Below, piece by piece: positions 1-8,126 of a stretch of DNA of 64,000 bases. The stretch is from assembly GCF_003097355.1 (NCBI RefSeq), contig NZ_PYUI01000005.1, positions 124,001 to 188,000 of the forward strand, given 5' to 3'. The notes under the pieces were generated by a model, which did not search any database, had not been told where the DNA came from, and saw only the letters and a list, made by a program, of their open reading frames with translations. The translations under genes and the position numbers were made by a program. Position 1 is the stretch's first letter; each line of letters opens with the position of its first letter. This stretch comes from Arthrobacter sp. H-02-3 (GTDB lineage: Bacteria; Actinomycetota; Actinomycetes; Actinomycetales; Micrococcaceae).

Positions 1-339
1 GCGATCGACGCAGCGTCAGTCCAGGGGCAGGTGGTCCTTCTCGGGGACCTGAGCGGGGACCTGCATCTGGCCAAGGCCGCCGTCTCCTCGCTCCTGCGGC
101 GGGAATTGCGGCTCTACGGGACGTGGAACGCCAAAGTTGCGCCCAAGGGCCGCAGCGAATGGGACATGGTCATCGCCCATCTGGGCCGCGATCTCCACGT
201 GGACGAACTGATCAGCCATGTCCTGCCCCTCGAGGCGGCGCCCGCAACATTCAGGAAGCTCACCGATCGGGCGATCTGGTACAACAAAGTGCTCTTCGCT
301 GTTTCGGACGAGGCGCAGGCGGAGGTGCGGACCCAGTGA
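1..339 (+). CDS. Zinc-type medium-chain dehydrogenase, C-terminal fragment (5' end outside window)
   Basis: The reading frame is open from base 1 to the TGA at 337-339, giving about 112 residues of a C-terminus. The segment VVLLGDLSGDL, then LRLYGTW, then the tail AIWYNKVLF resembles the end of polyol dehydrogenases of the sorbitol / galactitol-phosphate dehydrogenase type, where the last nucleotide-domain strands precede a return to the catalytic domain. Zinc ligands and the GxGxxG motif lie upstream and cannot be seen. The stop overlaps the GTG start of the next dehydrogenase by three bases, so the two are co-transcribed and probably translationally coupled. Likely role (inference): NAD(P)-dependent oxidation of a sugar alcohol or its phosphate. 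The exact substrate cannot be read from this fragment. Confidence 0.75.
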   Translation, partial: AIDAASVQGQVVLLGDLSGDLHLAKAAVSSLLRRELRLYGTWNAKVAPKGRSEWDMVIAHLGRDLHVDELISHVLPLEAAPATFRKLTDRAIWYNKVLFAVSDEAQAEVRTQ

Positions 340-1385
340 AAGCAGCACGCCTCCATTCCCCGGGCAACATCACAGTCGACGAAATCCCGACGCCAATTGC
401 GGGAGCCGGCGACATCGTCATCAAAGTCCGGGCTGCGTCAATTTGCGGAACTGACCGGCGGATCGCCGCCAACGGGCACTTCAAACTGCAGGACGGCACC
501 CCACGCGTGCTCGGCCACGAATTTGCCGGGGAAATCATCGAGGCAGGCAGTGAAGTGGTGGGCTACGCCGTGGGTGACCGGGTCAGCGTCACGCCGAACG
601 TCGGCTGCGGGCGATGCGCGAACTGCCTCGTGGGCTTGAACAACATGTGTCCCTCCTACGAAGCCTTCGGCATCACCATGGACGGCGGCTTCCAGGAATA
701 CGTGCGCATACCCGGCTTCGCCATCAACCGGGGCAACGTGTTCCACTTGCCCGGGAGCGTGACGTACGCAGAAGCGGCCCTGGTGGAACCACTTTCGTGC
801 TGCTACAACGCTGTCAGCAAGCTGGGCGTGGGGCCGAGCACCACGGTGTTGATCATGGGCGCCGGACCCATCGGCGCCTGCCACGTCATGCTGAGCAAAC
901 TCTACGGTGCCCGGAAAATCATCGTCTCAAACAACAGGCAGCCGCGTCTGGACTTCGCTGCATCCGTCGGGGCCGATGTGCTGGTCAACCTCACCGAACG
1001 CGACCTTGCCACCGTGGTGGATGAAGAGACCGGAGGCCGTGGCATAGACGTTGCCCTGACGTGCGTGTCCAAAGCCGAAGTGCAGGCCCAGGCGGTCCAG
1101 CTGCTGGCCACCCACGGACGCGTGAACTTCTTTGCCGGACTCGGTAAGGCACAGGCCGTGCCGCTGGACACCAACAGGGTCCACTACCAGGGCCTGACAC
1201 TCACGGGGACGACAGGGTCAAGCAACTCCGACTATGCCGAATCCCTTCGGCTGGTCGGAGAACGCCGCCTGGACCTCTCGCCACTGGTCAGCCAGACATT
1301 CACACTGGATGACATCGAGAAGGCCATGGCCTACGCAGGATCGGGCCAAGGGATGAAAGCCATGATCCTTTTCGAATCGAATTAA
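336..1385 (+). CDS. Zinc-dependent alcohol/polyol dehydrogenase (MDR family)
   Basis: Predicted protein of 349 residues, the usual length for the sorbitol / threonine dehydrogenase branch. The GTG start at 336 is chosen because it overlaps the previous stop, follows GGAGGTG at 321-327 and gives an N-terminus (KAARLHSPGNI) typical of the family. Catalytic zinc ligands are visible as CGTDRR and GHEFAGE. The structural zinc site is the four-cysteine loop GCGRCANC then NNMC, and the nucleotide fold is marked by GAGPIG. The substrate is unknown; the kinase and isomerase downstream suggest conversion of a sugar alcohol to a ketose, but this is inference. A long alternative upstream start is open in frame but would run through the previous gene. 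Confidence 0.9.
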   Translation: MKAARLHSPGNITVDEIPTPIAGAGDIVIKVRAASICGTDRRIAANGHFKLQDGTPRVLGHEFAGEIIEAGSEVVGYAVGDRVSVTPNVGCGRCANCLVGLNNMCPSYEAFGITMDGGFQEYVRIPGFAINRGNVFHLPGSVTYAEAALVEPLSCCYNAVSKLGVGPSTTVLIMGAGPIGACHVMLSKLYGARKIIVSNNRQPRLDFAASVGADVLVNLTERDLATVVDEETGGRGIDVALTCVSKAEVQAQAVQLLATHGRVNFFAGLGKAQAVPLDTNRVHYQGLTLTGTTGSSNSDYAESLRLVGERRLDLSPLVSQTFTLDDIEKAMAYAGSGQGMKAMILFESN

Positions 1386-1409
1386 CGCGTTGCACCAACC
1401 CGCAACGCG
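1386..1409 (+). other. Intergenic hairpin between dehydrogenase and kinase genes
   Basis: CGCGTTGC (1386-1393) pairs with GCAACGCG (1402-1409) around an 8-base loop, right after the dehydrogenase stop. There is no T tract and the next gene starts only 18 bases later, so a processing or differential-stability element fits better than a full terminator. Confidence 0.35.
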
Positions 1410-1427
1410 CACAGAAATGGATCGGCG

Positions 1428-2957
1428 ATGACGACGAAGTACATCATGGCGCTGGATGCCGGGACGACCGGCATCCGGGCAATAATTTACAACTCAGACG
1501 TGGAGATCGTAGGCGAAGCCAGCCAGGAATTCACCCAGATATACCCTAAGCCGGGGTGGGTGGAACACGACCCCATGGAAATCTGGAACACGCAACTCGC
1601 CGTGGCCCGCCGCGCGCTGCTGGGGGCCAACATCGACCCGCACGACATCGGTGCCATCGGCGTGACCAACCAACGCGAAACAACAGTCATCTGGGACCGC
1701 GGCACCGGCAAACCCATCATGAACGCCATCGTCTGGCAGGACCGGCGAACAGCAGGCGCGTGTGACGGCCTAAAGGAGAAGGGCTTGGAGGACCATGTCC
1801 GCTCCACAACGGGCCTGGTCATAGACGCCTACTTCTCCGGCACCAAGATTGCGTGGATGCTGGACAATGTGCCTGGTGCACGTGTCCGGGCAGAGGCCGG
1901 CGAACTGTGCTTCGGCACCATCGATAGCTGGCTCATCTGGAACCTGACCGCCGGGGCAGCGCACGTCACGGACTACTCCAATGCTGCCCGGACGATGCTG
2001 TTCAACATCAACACGCTGGACTGGGACGACAAACTGCTCACCGAGATCGGCGTACCCCGGCTCATCCTTCCCGAAGTGCGTCCCAGCAGCGAGATCTACG
2101 GATACACCTGCGACGGAATCTTCGCCGGCGCCCACATCCCGGTCGCCGCGGCCATCGGCGACCAACAGGCAGCGTTGTTCGGCCAGGCGTGTTTCGACCG
2201 CGGAATGGTCAAGGCCACCTACGGCACGGGCGCCAGCCTGGTCATGAATACCGGAGACAAGCCCGTCAGCTCGGCAAACGGCATGCTGACCACGATTGCC
2301 TGGGGTATCGGCGGCAAGGTCGAGTATGCGCTCGAAGGACTGATCTTCGTGGCGGCGGCGTCAATCCAATGGCTGCGGGATGAGCTGCGGGTCATCTACG
2401 ACGCGGCCGACAGCGAATACGCTGCGATGCGGGTCGAGGATTCCGGCGGGGTGTACGTTGTACCCGCGTTCACCGGCCTGGCTGCACCCTACTGGGATCC
2501 GTATGCCCGCGGGGCGATCCTCGGACTGACGAGGGGATCGAGCCGGAACCACATTATCCGGGCCACCCTGGAATCCATCGCGTTCCAGATCAAGGACGTG
2601 ATTAATTGCATGGAAGCCGACGCCGGTCTCCCCGTCTCGGAAATCCGGGTCGACGGTGGGGCTGTGCGCAACAACTTCCTCATGCAGTTCCAGGCCGACA
2701 TGGTGAACGTCCCGGTCCTTCGTCCACGCCAGGTGGAATCGACCGCGCGGGGTGCTGCGCTTCTCGCGGGCCTGGCCTGCGGATTCTGGAACAGCCAGGA
2801 CGAACTGCGGGACACGTTTGCGCTCGACCGGGCCTTTGTTCCGGACATGTCAGAAGAAAAGCGCTCCTCCCTGTACGCCGGCTGGCAGAAGGCCGTCGCC
2901 CGCGCCTGCGACTGGGAAGAACACGAATCCACCACCCCACCGACCACCAAACTCTAG
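1428..2957 (+). CDS. FGGY-family carbohydrate kinase, glycerol-kinase-like
   Basis: A 509-residue protein, the family's normal length. The N-terminal phosphate-binding segment reads MALDAGTTG, where classical glycerol kinase has [16 protein letters not shown] and WQDRR match the glycerol-kinase substrate loop, and [10 protein letters not shown] carries the catalytic Asp. [13 protein letters not shown] and the C-terminal [10 protein letters not shown] form the ATP-binding half. It should phosphorylate a polyol or ketose with ATP in the cytosol. Most glycerol-contacting residues seem kept, yet the neighbours (polyol dehydrogenases, cupin isomerase, RpiR regulator, no GlpF or GlpD) argue for another substrate, for example the ketose made by the upstream dehydrogenases. 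The ATG at 1428 has only a weak GGATCGG ribosome site. Confidence 0.88.
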   Translation: MTTKYIMALDAGTTGIRAIIYNSDVEIVGEASQEFTQIYPKPGWVEHDPMEIWNTQLAVARRALLGANIDPHDIGAIGVTNQRETTVIWDRGTGKPIMNAIVWQDRRTAGACDGLKEKGLEDHVRSTTGLVIDAYFSGTKIAWMLDNVPGARVRAEAGELCFGTIDSWLIWNLTAGAAHVTDYSNAARTMLFNINTLDWDDKLLTEIGVPRLILPEVRPSSEIYGYTCDGIFAGAHIPVAAAIGDQQAALFGQACFDRGMVKATYGTGASLVMNTGDKPVSSANGMLTTIAWGIGGKVEYALEGLIFVAAASIQWLRDELRVIYDAADSEYAAMRVEDSGGVYVVPAFTGLAAPYWDPYARGAILGLTRGSSRNHIIRATLESIAFQIKDVINCMEADAGLPVSEIRVDGGAVRNNFLMQFQADMVNVPVLRPRQVESTARGAALLAGLACGFWNSQDELRDTFALDRAFVPDMSEEKRSSLYAGWQKAVARACDWEEHESTTPPTTKL

Positions 2958-2966
2958 GAGCGCCCT

Positions 2967-3929
2967 GTGACGCTACTGCCCGCCGTCGAACCGACGATGT
3001 ACTTCATCGGTGTCACGACGAACAAATCCTCCATCATGAAAGTCTTCCCGGCCTGGGCCAAAGAGCTCGGCCTGAATGCGACCCTCAAAGGCATTGATCT
3101 GCCGTTGGGCGCGCCACGGGAGGCCTACCGGGACGTCGTCGGTTTCCTGAAATCCGACCCGATGTCGCTCGGGGCACTGGTAACGACCCACAAATTGGAC
3201 ATTGTCAGCGCTGCCCGCGATCTCTTCGACGACTTTGGCCCCGATGCGCAACTCTTGCACGAGATCAGCAGCATCAGCAAACGGTCCCCGCGCCTCTGGG
3301 GCAACGCCATGGACGCCGTCACCAGCGGCCTGTCTCTGGAAGCCATCCTTCCCGAAAACTACTGGGAAGACTCGCCGGCAGACTTGGTATTGCTCGGCGC
3401 CGGCGGGTCCTCCCTGGCACTCACCCTGTACCTGCACCAGCGCGCCGCCGCTGGCCTCCCCGGTCCCAAGAAAATCATTGTCACCAACCGCCGGAGTCTG
3501 CGGCTCGAGGAAATGCGGGAAATGCACGTCAGGATCAGCAGCACGCTGCCGATCACGTACGTCCAGGCAACGGACGAATCGACCAACGACGACGTCGTTG
3601 CCAACGCGTCTCCCGGATCCCTGATCATCAACGCCACCGGACTGGGCAAAGACCGTCCTGGTTCGCCGCTGACCGACAGTGTCACCTTCCCCCAGGGAGC
3701 CATCGCCTGGGATTTCAACTACCGCGGCGATCTGGTCTTCCTGGACCAGGCCCGGTCGCAACAGGCGGAGCAACAGGTCCGGGTGGAGGACGGCTGGGTG
3801 TACTTCATCCACGGCTGGACCCGCGTGATCGCCGACGTATTCAACATCGATATTCCCACCCGGGGAGCGGACTTTGACCGCCTTTCCGACATTGCCCACA
3901 CCGTATCCCAGAAGGAGAACCTCTCATGA
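2967..3929 (+). CDS. Shikimate-dehydrogenase-like (AroE family) oxidoreductase
   Basis: A 320-residue protein starting with GTG at 2967 behind TAGGAG with 6-base spacing. The N-terminal part (about 1-110) resembles the AroE substrate domain, with TNKSSIM in place of the usual SxS pair and VTTHK carrying the conserved lysine. The middle has a nucleotide loop GAGGSSLAL, followed by VTNRRSLRLEEM. INATGLGKD in the last third matches the NATPLG-type segment of AroE. It is longer than housekeeping AroE (about 270-290) and sits in a sugar operon, so it is unlikely to be the aromatic-pathway enzyme. Inferred role: NAD(P)-linked oxidation or reduction of a hydroxyl on a sugar or cyclitol intermediate. 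Its stop overlaps the next start (ATGA at 3926). Confidence 0.75.
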   Translation: MTLLPAVEPTMYFIGVTTNKSSIMKVFPAWAKELGLNATLKGIDLPLGAPREAYRDVVGFLKSDPMSLGALVTTHKLDIVSAARDLFDDFGPDAQLLHEISSISKRSPRLWGNAMDAVTSGLSLEAILPENYWEDSPADLVLLGAGGSSLALTLYLHQRAAAGLPGPKKIIVTNRRSLRLEEMREMHVRISSTLPITYVQATDESTNDDVVANASPGSLIINATGLGKDRPGSPLTDSVTFPQGAIAWDFNYRGDLVFLDQARSQQAEQQVRVEDGWVYFIHGWTRVIADVFNIDIPTRGADFDRLSDIAHTVSQKENLS

Positions 3930-4516
3930 ACACCACCCCCGCAACGACTGTCGAAGCAGTCGTCACCGACTTCAACGTCGTCACCGGACTGTCAAAAAGC
4001 AAAGCCCCCCTGCAGCGCCGCCTCTCTGCCATGGCCGAGATGTACGCCGACCAGGAGGCCGCCACTGCTCAGCTCGCCAAGGAGGACGTGCTGGTGTACG
4101 AGTTCTTCGACATGGGGGTCCCCTCCACCAGCGGCGACGTGGCATACGGAACAAGCATCACGTATCCGGGAAAGGTGGGCAATGAGTACCACATGACCAA
4201 AGGACACTTTCATGAGGTCCTGGACACGGCGGAAATCTACTACTGCCTGAGCGGACGCGGTTACATGCTCATGGAGAACCCCGAAGGTGACTGGCAGGCG
4301 GCCGAATTCACTCCGGGACAGGCGGTATACGTTCCGCGCCGCTACGCCCACCGCAGCATCAATGTCTCCGATACCGAGCCGCTAGTGACGTTCTTCGCGT
4401 TTCCCGGGCACGCCGGCCATGACTACGGGACCATCGAGACCAAGGGATTCCGCAAGCTGTGCGTCGAAAGCGACGGCAAGCCGGAGTTCATTGACAATCC
4501 CCGTTGGCAGGCCTGA
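3926..4516 (+). CDS. Cupin-type phosphoglucose isomerase family protein
   Basis: A 196-residue single-domain cupin. The metal site typical of archaeal-type phosphoglucose isomerase is visible: GHFHE gives two His, AEIYY gives the Glu, and RRYAHRS gives the third His. The conserved YEFFDMG and TYPGKVGNEYHMTKG segments lead into it. It should isomerise a ketose phosphate to an aldose phosphate with a bound divalent metal. The ATG at 3926 overlaps the previous stop and has AGAAGGAGAAC ahead of it. In this operon it would act after the FGGY kinase. Whether fructose 6-phosphate is the real substrate is not shown by the sequence. Confidence 0.85.
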   Translation: MNTTPATTVEAVVTDFNVVTGLSKSKAPLQRRLSAMAEMYADQEAATAQLAKEDVLVYEFFDMGVPSTSGDVAYGTSITYPGKVGNEYHMTKGHFHEVLDTAEIYYCLSGRGYMLMENPEGDWQAAEFTPGQAVYVPRRYAHRSINVSDTEPLVTFFAFPGHAGHDYGTIETKGFRKLCVESDGKPEFIDNPRWQA

Positions 4517-4521
4517 GCTCC

Positions 4522-5475
4522 ATGCCGCCAACTGGAACATCAGCCACCGGCCGGAAGGGCCGCATTGCAGTGACCCCCCGCTCGCTTTCGGGCGGGGGGC
4601 ACCCGGCCCTCAGGCTGCTGGAAGACGCCGGATACGAACTCATCTATCCGGCTCCGGGAGCCGTGCCCAGTGAGGAACAGATCCGGTCCTCCCTGAGTGG
4701 CTGTGTCGGTTATCTGGCCGGGACCGAAGTCCTTTCCGGCGCGTTGCTGGAAGAACTTCCGAACCTTCGGGCCATCTCCCGCAACGGCGTGGGCGTTGAC
4801 TCCATCGACCAGGGGGCAGCTGCTCGTCTTGGCATAAGTGTCGTCACGGCACCGGGAGCAAATTCCCAGGGAGTCGCGGAACTGACGATCGCACTCATGC
4901 TGGCCAGCTGTCGCAGTATCCCTTGGCATGACGCACAACTGAAATCAGGGGATTGGAATCGCCGACCAGGCCGCGAAATCGCCGGCCAGGTCCTGGGTGT
5001 CATCGGGTGCGGCCAAATCGGCCGCCGCGTGGCCTCCCTGGCTTTGGGACTGGGGATGAAAGTGCTGGCGTTCGATGAATACCCCCTGGCATCCTTCAAT
5101 CCGTCTCCCGATTTCTCCTGGGCGCCATTGGAGACTGTCCTGTCAGCAAGCCAGATCGTATCGCTTCACATGCCGCCGGCAGGCCTCCCGGTCCTTGGCG
5201 CCGAGGCGATAGGACTGCTCCGGGACGGCGCCATCGTTATCAATACGGCCAGGGCGTCGCTCATAGACGACGCAGCAATGCTTCAGGCTCTGGACTCCGG
5301 ACGGGTGGACACCCTCGCCACCGACGTCTTTAGCTCGGAACCGCCTGCACCGAGCAAATTGATTTCGCATCCGAGGGTCATCACCACCCCGCACATCGGT
5401 GGATACACTAAGGAAAGCGTGGATCGAGCTACCGAAGCCGCGGTGGAAAACCTGCTGAACGCGCTGGCCACATAG
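4522..5475 (+). CDS. D-isomer-specific 2-hydroxyacid dehydrogenase (phosphoglycerate-dehydrogenase-like)
   Basis: About 317 residues from the ATG at 4522; a TTG at 4504 overlapping the preceding gene is an alternative start. The Rossmann loop is VLGVIGCGQIGRR. The catalytic triad of the family is visible as Arg in NTARASL, Glu in FSSEPPAP and His in TTPHIGG. There is no C-terminal ACT domain, so this is not the regulated serine-pathway enzyme. Predicted reaction: NAD(P)-dependent interconversion of a 2-hydroxy and a 2-oxo acid. Within the operon it may reduce or oxidise an acid released from the sugar, or protect against a toxic oxo-acid. It is closely linked to the isomerase gene, ending 21 bases before the RpiR regulator. 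Confidence 0.85.
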   Translation: MPPTGTSATGRKGRIAVTPRSLSGGGHPALRLLEDAGYELIYPAPGAVPSEEQIRSSLSGCVGYLAGTEVLSGALLEELPNLRAISRNGVGVDSIDQGAAARLGISVVTAPGANSQGVAELTIALMLASCRSIPWHDAQLKSGDWNRRPGREIAGQVLGVIGCGQIGRRVASLALGLGMKVLAFDEYPLASFNPSPDFSWAPLETVLSASQIVSLHMPPAGLPVLGAEAIGLLRDGAIVINTARASLIDDAAMLQALDSGRVDTLATDVFSSEPPAPSKLISHPRVITTPHIGGYTKESVDRATEAAVENLLNALAT

Positions 5476-5496
5476 CCCTAGACCGGAGATTGCACA

Positions 5497-6417
5497 ATGA
5501 CGGAGACCTCTACAGGAGGCGGACTGCTGCACCGAATATCGGGGCGGTTGCCGTACCTGCCACCCTCGCTTCGTCTGGTAGCCGAGGCAGTGCTGAAGTC
5601 CCCCGAGCAGGCCCAGGCCATGACCATCACCGAACTCGCCCTCGCTGCCGGCGTCGGAGAATCGACTGTGTCCAGGTTCGTGAAAGAACTGGGCATCGAT
5701 GGTTACAAATCCATGATGCTCGGTCTGGCCGAAGCTACCTTCATCTCCAAAGCTGCAAGCGGCGCACAGTCAACGAATTCGGAGGTCGTTTACGAAGGCG
5801 TCAACCGCGGAGACTCGACAGAAGATATCGCCGGGAAGGTCGAACGAAGCAGCATTCAGTCCCTCAGACGGACCGCGAACCGACAAGATATTAAGTCCAT
5901 CGAGCGCGCGGTCGACATCATCGACGCCTCCAACACCGTGATCTTCTGCTGCATGGGATCATCCAGCATCGCGGCTGAGGAAGCTGTCATGCGCTTCACC
6001 CGGGCCGGTAAGAAGTGCATGTTGTACCGGGACACGACGATCCAGGTCATGCTGGCGGCCATCATCGAGCCGGGAGATTTGCTGATCGGAATCAGCGACT
6101 CCGGCCAAAGTACCCCCATCATCGACGCGATGCACTTGGCCCAAAAACGCGGGGCGGCGACGATTGCCATCACCGGCACCGAGGGTTCCCCGCTGCACGA
6201 ATACGCGGATGTTCTCTTGTACACCGCCACTGTTCCCAGCGGCGGGGAACTCTACGGAGAATCCGTGACGAGCAAATGGGGCCAGCTGCTGGTAATCGAT
6301 ATTCTGTACGCCGCCTACGCGAGCCGGCACTACGATGCCACCGTCGAACACCTCAGGCAGACGTACCAAGGCGCAATTCGCCAATCACGAAGCAGCCCCC
6401 CGATATCTCCCCATTAG
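5497..6417 (+). CDS. RpiR-family transcriptional regulator (HTH plus SIS domain)
   Basis: 306 residues. The N-terminal HTH (about 40-80) shows ITELALAAGVGESTVSRFVKELG, of which the AGVGESTVSRF part is the recognition region. The C-terminal half is a sugar-isomerase (SIS) domain with CMGSSSIAAEEA and ISDSGQSTPIIDA, the phosphosugar-binding loops. RpiR proteins sense phosphorylated sugars and usually repress the adjacent operon. It is the last gene of the series and starts at ATG 5497 after CGGAGATTGCACA. The presence of a phosphosugar sensor supports the view that the operon handles a phosphorylated intermediate made by the FGGY kinase. Confidence 0.93.
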   Translation: MTETSTGGGLLHRISGRLPYLPPSLRLVAEAVLKSPEQAQAMTITELALAAGVGESTVSRFVKELGIDGYKSMMLGLAEATFISKAASGAQSTNSEVVYEGVNRGDSTEDIAGKVERSSIQSLRRTANRQDIKSIERAVDIIDASNTVIFCCMGSSSIAAEEAVMRFTRAGKKCMLYRDTTIQVMLAAIIEPGDLLIGISDSGQSTPIIDAMHLAQKRGAATIAITGTEGSPLHEYADVLLYTATVPSGGELYGESVTSKWGQLLVIDILYAAYASRHYDATVEHLRQTYQGAIRQSRSSPPISPH

Positions 6418-6516
6418 TTCCTTTGAACGCCTCGGACGACGGAAATGGATCGCAGATGGGAATCTGCACTCATGCATTGTCGGCGTCTCGCAACTCGGGT
6501 GCGATGCCGGCACCAG

Positions 6517-6537
6517 GCCGGATCCTGAAGATCCGGC
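6517..6537. terminator. Hairpin between convergent RpiR and HAD genes
   Basis: GCCGGATC (6517-6524) and GATCCGGC (6530-6537) form an 8-bp perfect stem with a 5-base loop. It sits 12 bases beyond the stop of the minus-strand HAD gene and 100 bases after the RpiR stop, so it can end transcription from either side. No T tract is present. Confidence 0.5.
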
Positions 6538-6548
6538 AGGACCTTCTC

Positions 6549-7295
6549 TCAGGCCCAGCCCTCCACCCAGTTCAGAAGGTCGGATGCTTCCAAGGAGTCG
6601 CGCGTCAGGTCAGCCATTGGTTTCTGGTCCGGCGAAGCGGGTATTGCGATGACTTTCATTCCCGCGGAGCGCGCGGCGGAGGCCCCGGCCTCGGAGTCTT
6701 CGAAAGCCAAGCAATCCTCCGGATACAAATTCAGGGCGTCCACGGCGGCAAGATACACGTCCGGTTCCGGTTTCGGATTGGCGACTTCGTCTGCGGAAAT
6801 CGTGACGCTGAACCCCCCGTCGAACGCGCCACGAAGCAGCGTCTGATCCAAGATGCGCCGGGCGGAATTACTGGCCACTGCCACCGGGACTCGCGAGGAG
6901 ACTGCCGCGACGAAGGATCGCGCGCCCGGCATCGGCACGGCAGATTCAGCCACCATGGCCATATTGACCTGGAGTAATTGTTCAACAAGTAACTGGGGGT
7001 CCTCTCCCGCACGAGAGGCAATCAACGGCCCTATGCGGCTGGCGGGGAGGCCAACGAGGCGGTGCTGCAAGTCGGCGTCGAAGAGGACGCCATGGCTTTC
7101 GCTGACAAGACGCTGGGTTTGAATCCACAGGGATTCGGTATCCATCAGTAGCCCATCGCAGTCGAAAACCACGGCGCGGGGCTGCCAGTCGCCAAAAGTC
7201 CGTGGAAAATCTGAACGACCTGCCCGGCCGTACAGTGCGCGACGCGCGGCACTGACCGCCCCGTCGGGACGACGGCCGAACGCATCATCTAGCAC
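6549..7295 (-). CDS. HAD-superfamily phosphatase (beta-phosphoglucomutase-like subfamily)
   Basis: 248 residues. HAD motif I is VVFDCDGLLMDTE (about residue 43), motif II is AVASNSA, motif III lysine is in NPKPEPD, and motif IV is CLAFEDSEAG. The helical cap between motifs I and II is that of the phosphoglycolate phosphatase / beta-phosphoglucomutase group. Likely substrate: a small sugar phosphate or 2-deoxysugar phosphate. The annotated GTG at 7295 gives a roughly 40-residue extension before motif I; no ribosome site is seen, but TAGTAT lies six bases upstream on this strand and could be the -10 of a leaderless transcript. It converges on the RpiR gene, and may or may not serve the same sugar pathway. 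Confidence 0.88.
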   Translation of the reverse strand: MLDDAFGRRPDGAVSAARRALYGRAGRSDFPRTFGDWQPRAVVFDCDGLLMDTESLWIQTQRLVSESHGVLFDADLQHRLVGLPASRIGPLIASRAGEDPQLLVEQLLQVNMAMVAESAVPMPGARSFVAAVSSRVPVAVASNSARRILDQTLLRGAFDGGFSVTISADEVANPKPEPDVYLAAVDALNLYPEDCLAFEDSEAGASAARSAGMKVIAIPASPDQKPMADLTRDSLEASDLLNWVEGWA

Positions 7296-7615
7296 CTAGC
7301 GATACTAACAAAATGCACCGCCATGGGCCCATGACGGCTTCACAATTGCTCTACTTGCTCCGGCGTTTCGCCTCGCCGGAATGTCTCTTACCGTTGTTTC
7401 ATCCGTGCCTGAACCCTGCGAATAGTGTCCGGGTCGGATTTCGAACGCCGACCATATATTGCATGGCCCATATTGCGTATGCCCGGGCCACATCTAACGA
7501 CGGCATCGTTCTCTGGGAGGTCAGCGTACGGACGGGTACCCGCCTGAGACAGTTACTCTTGAGCCCCCGCGGGACCGGGGCTTTGATTGCGGCCAGATCG
7601 TGCAACGCTAGGTGC
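7296..7615. other. Intergenic region without a convincing gene
   Basis: This 320-base gap separates divergent HAD and ArfB genes. The frame leading into ArfB stays open from 7313, but the family start is at 7616 and the upstream translation has no recognisable character. A short hairpin (AGCCCC at 7562-7567 with GGGGCT at 7577-7582, then TTTGATT) is the only structure I see. Promoters for both genes must lie here. Confidence 0.4.
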
Positions 7616-8038
7616 ATGGACCTCGAGGTGTCGCCTGCGCTCACGATTCCCTCGGCGGAACTCGGCTGGCGGTTCTCGCGGTCGTCCGGGCCGGGCGGTC
7701 AACACGTCAATACCTCGGACAGCCGCGTCGAACTCTCATGGAACCTCGCCGCCTCGGCGGCACTGTCGGAGGGCCAACGGCTGCGGCTGGTCACGCGTCT
7801 CGGACCGCGGCTCATCGCCGGGGTGATCACCGTGACCGCCTCCGAACGGCGCTCCCAGCTGCGCAATCGCGAGATTGCATTGGCTAAGCTCGCAGCCCTC
7901 GTGGCAGAGGGCCTTGCCCCCGATGCTGCCCGACGCCGGGCGACCAAACCCACGCGGGGCTCGAACCGTCGGCGCCTGGCCGCCAAGGAACAGCGGGCCG
8001 CGACGAAACAGCAGCGAAGGCGGCCGTCCGCCGAATAA
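7616..8038 (+). CDS. arfB: Peptidyl-tRNA hydrolase ArfB (ribosome rescue factor)
   Basis: 140 residues from ATG 7616, the length of E. coli ArfB. The catalytic GGQ lies in SSGPGGQHVNTSDSRVEL, the class I release-factor-like signature. The C-terminal tail is very basic (RRRATKPTRGSNRRR onward) and in the family threads into the empty mRNA channel of stalled ribosomes. It hydrolyses peptidyl-tRNA on non-stop ribosomes without needing a stop codon. The basic tail and the short GGQ domain distinguish it from RF1 and RF2. It stands alone; its end lies 88 bases from the convergent Gfo/Idh/MocA gene. Confidence 0.93.
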   Translation: MDLEVSPALTIPSAELGWRFSRSSGPGGQHVNTSDSRVELSWNLAASAALSEGQRLRLVTRLGPRLIAGVITVTASERRSQLRNREIALAKLAALVAEGLAPDAARRRATKPTRGSNRRRLAAKEQRAATKQQRRRPSAE

Positions 8039-8126
8039 CGCCCGCAACGCCCGACGGCGTCCGGCTCCCGCTTGGAGGGCTCGCCGAATGGAGGCCCCTC
8101 GCCGGGCAACCTATCCAGCAAGAATG

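Noticed and set aside
7313..7615. In-frame N-terminal extension of ArfB
   Set aside because: The family is about 140 residues and begins at the region coded from 7616; the extension has no family similarity.
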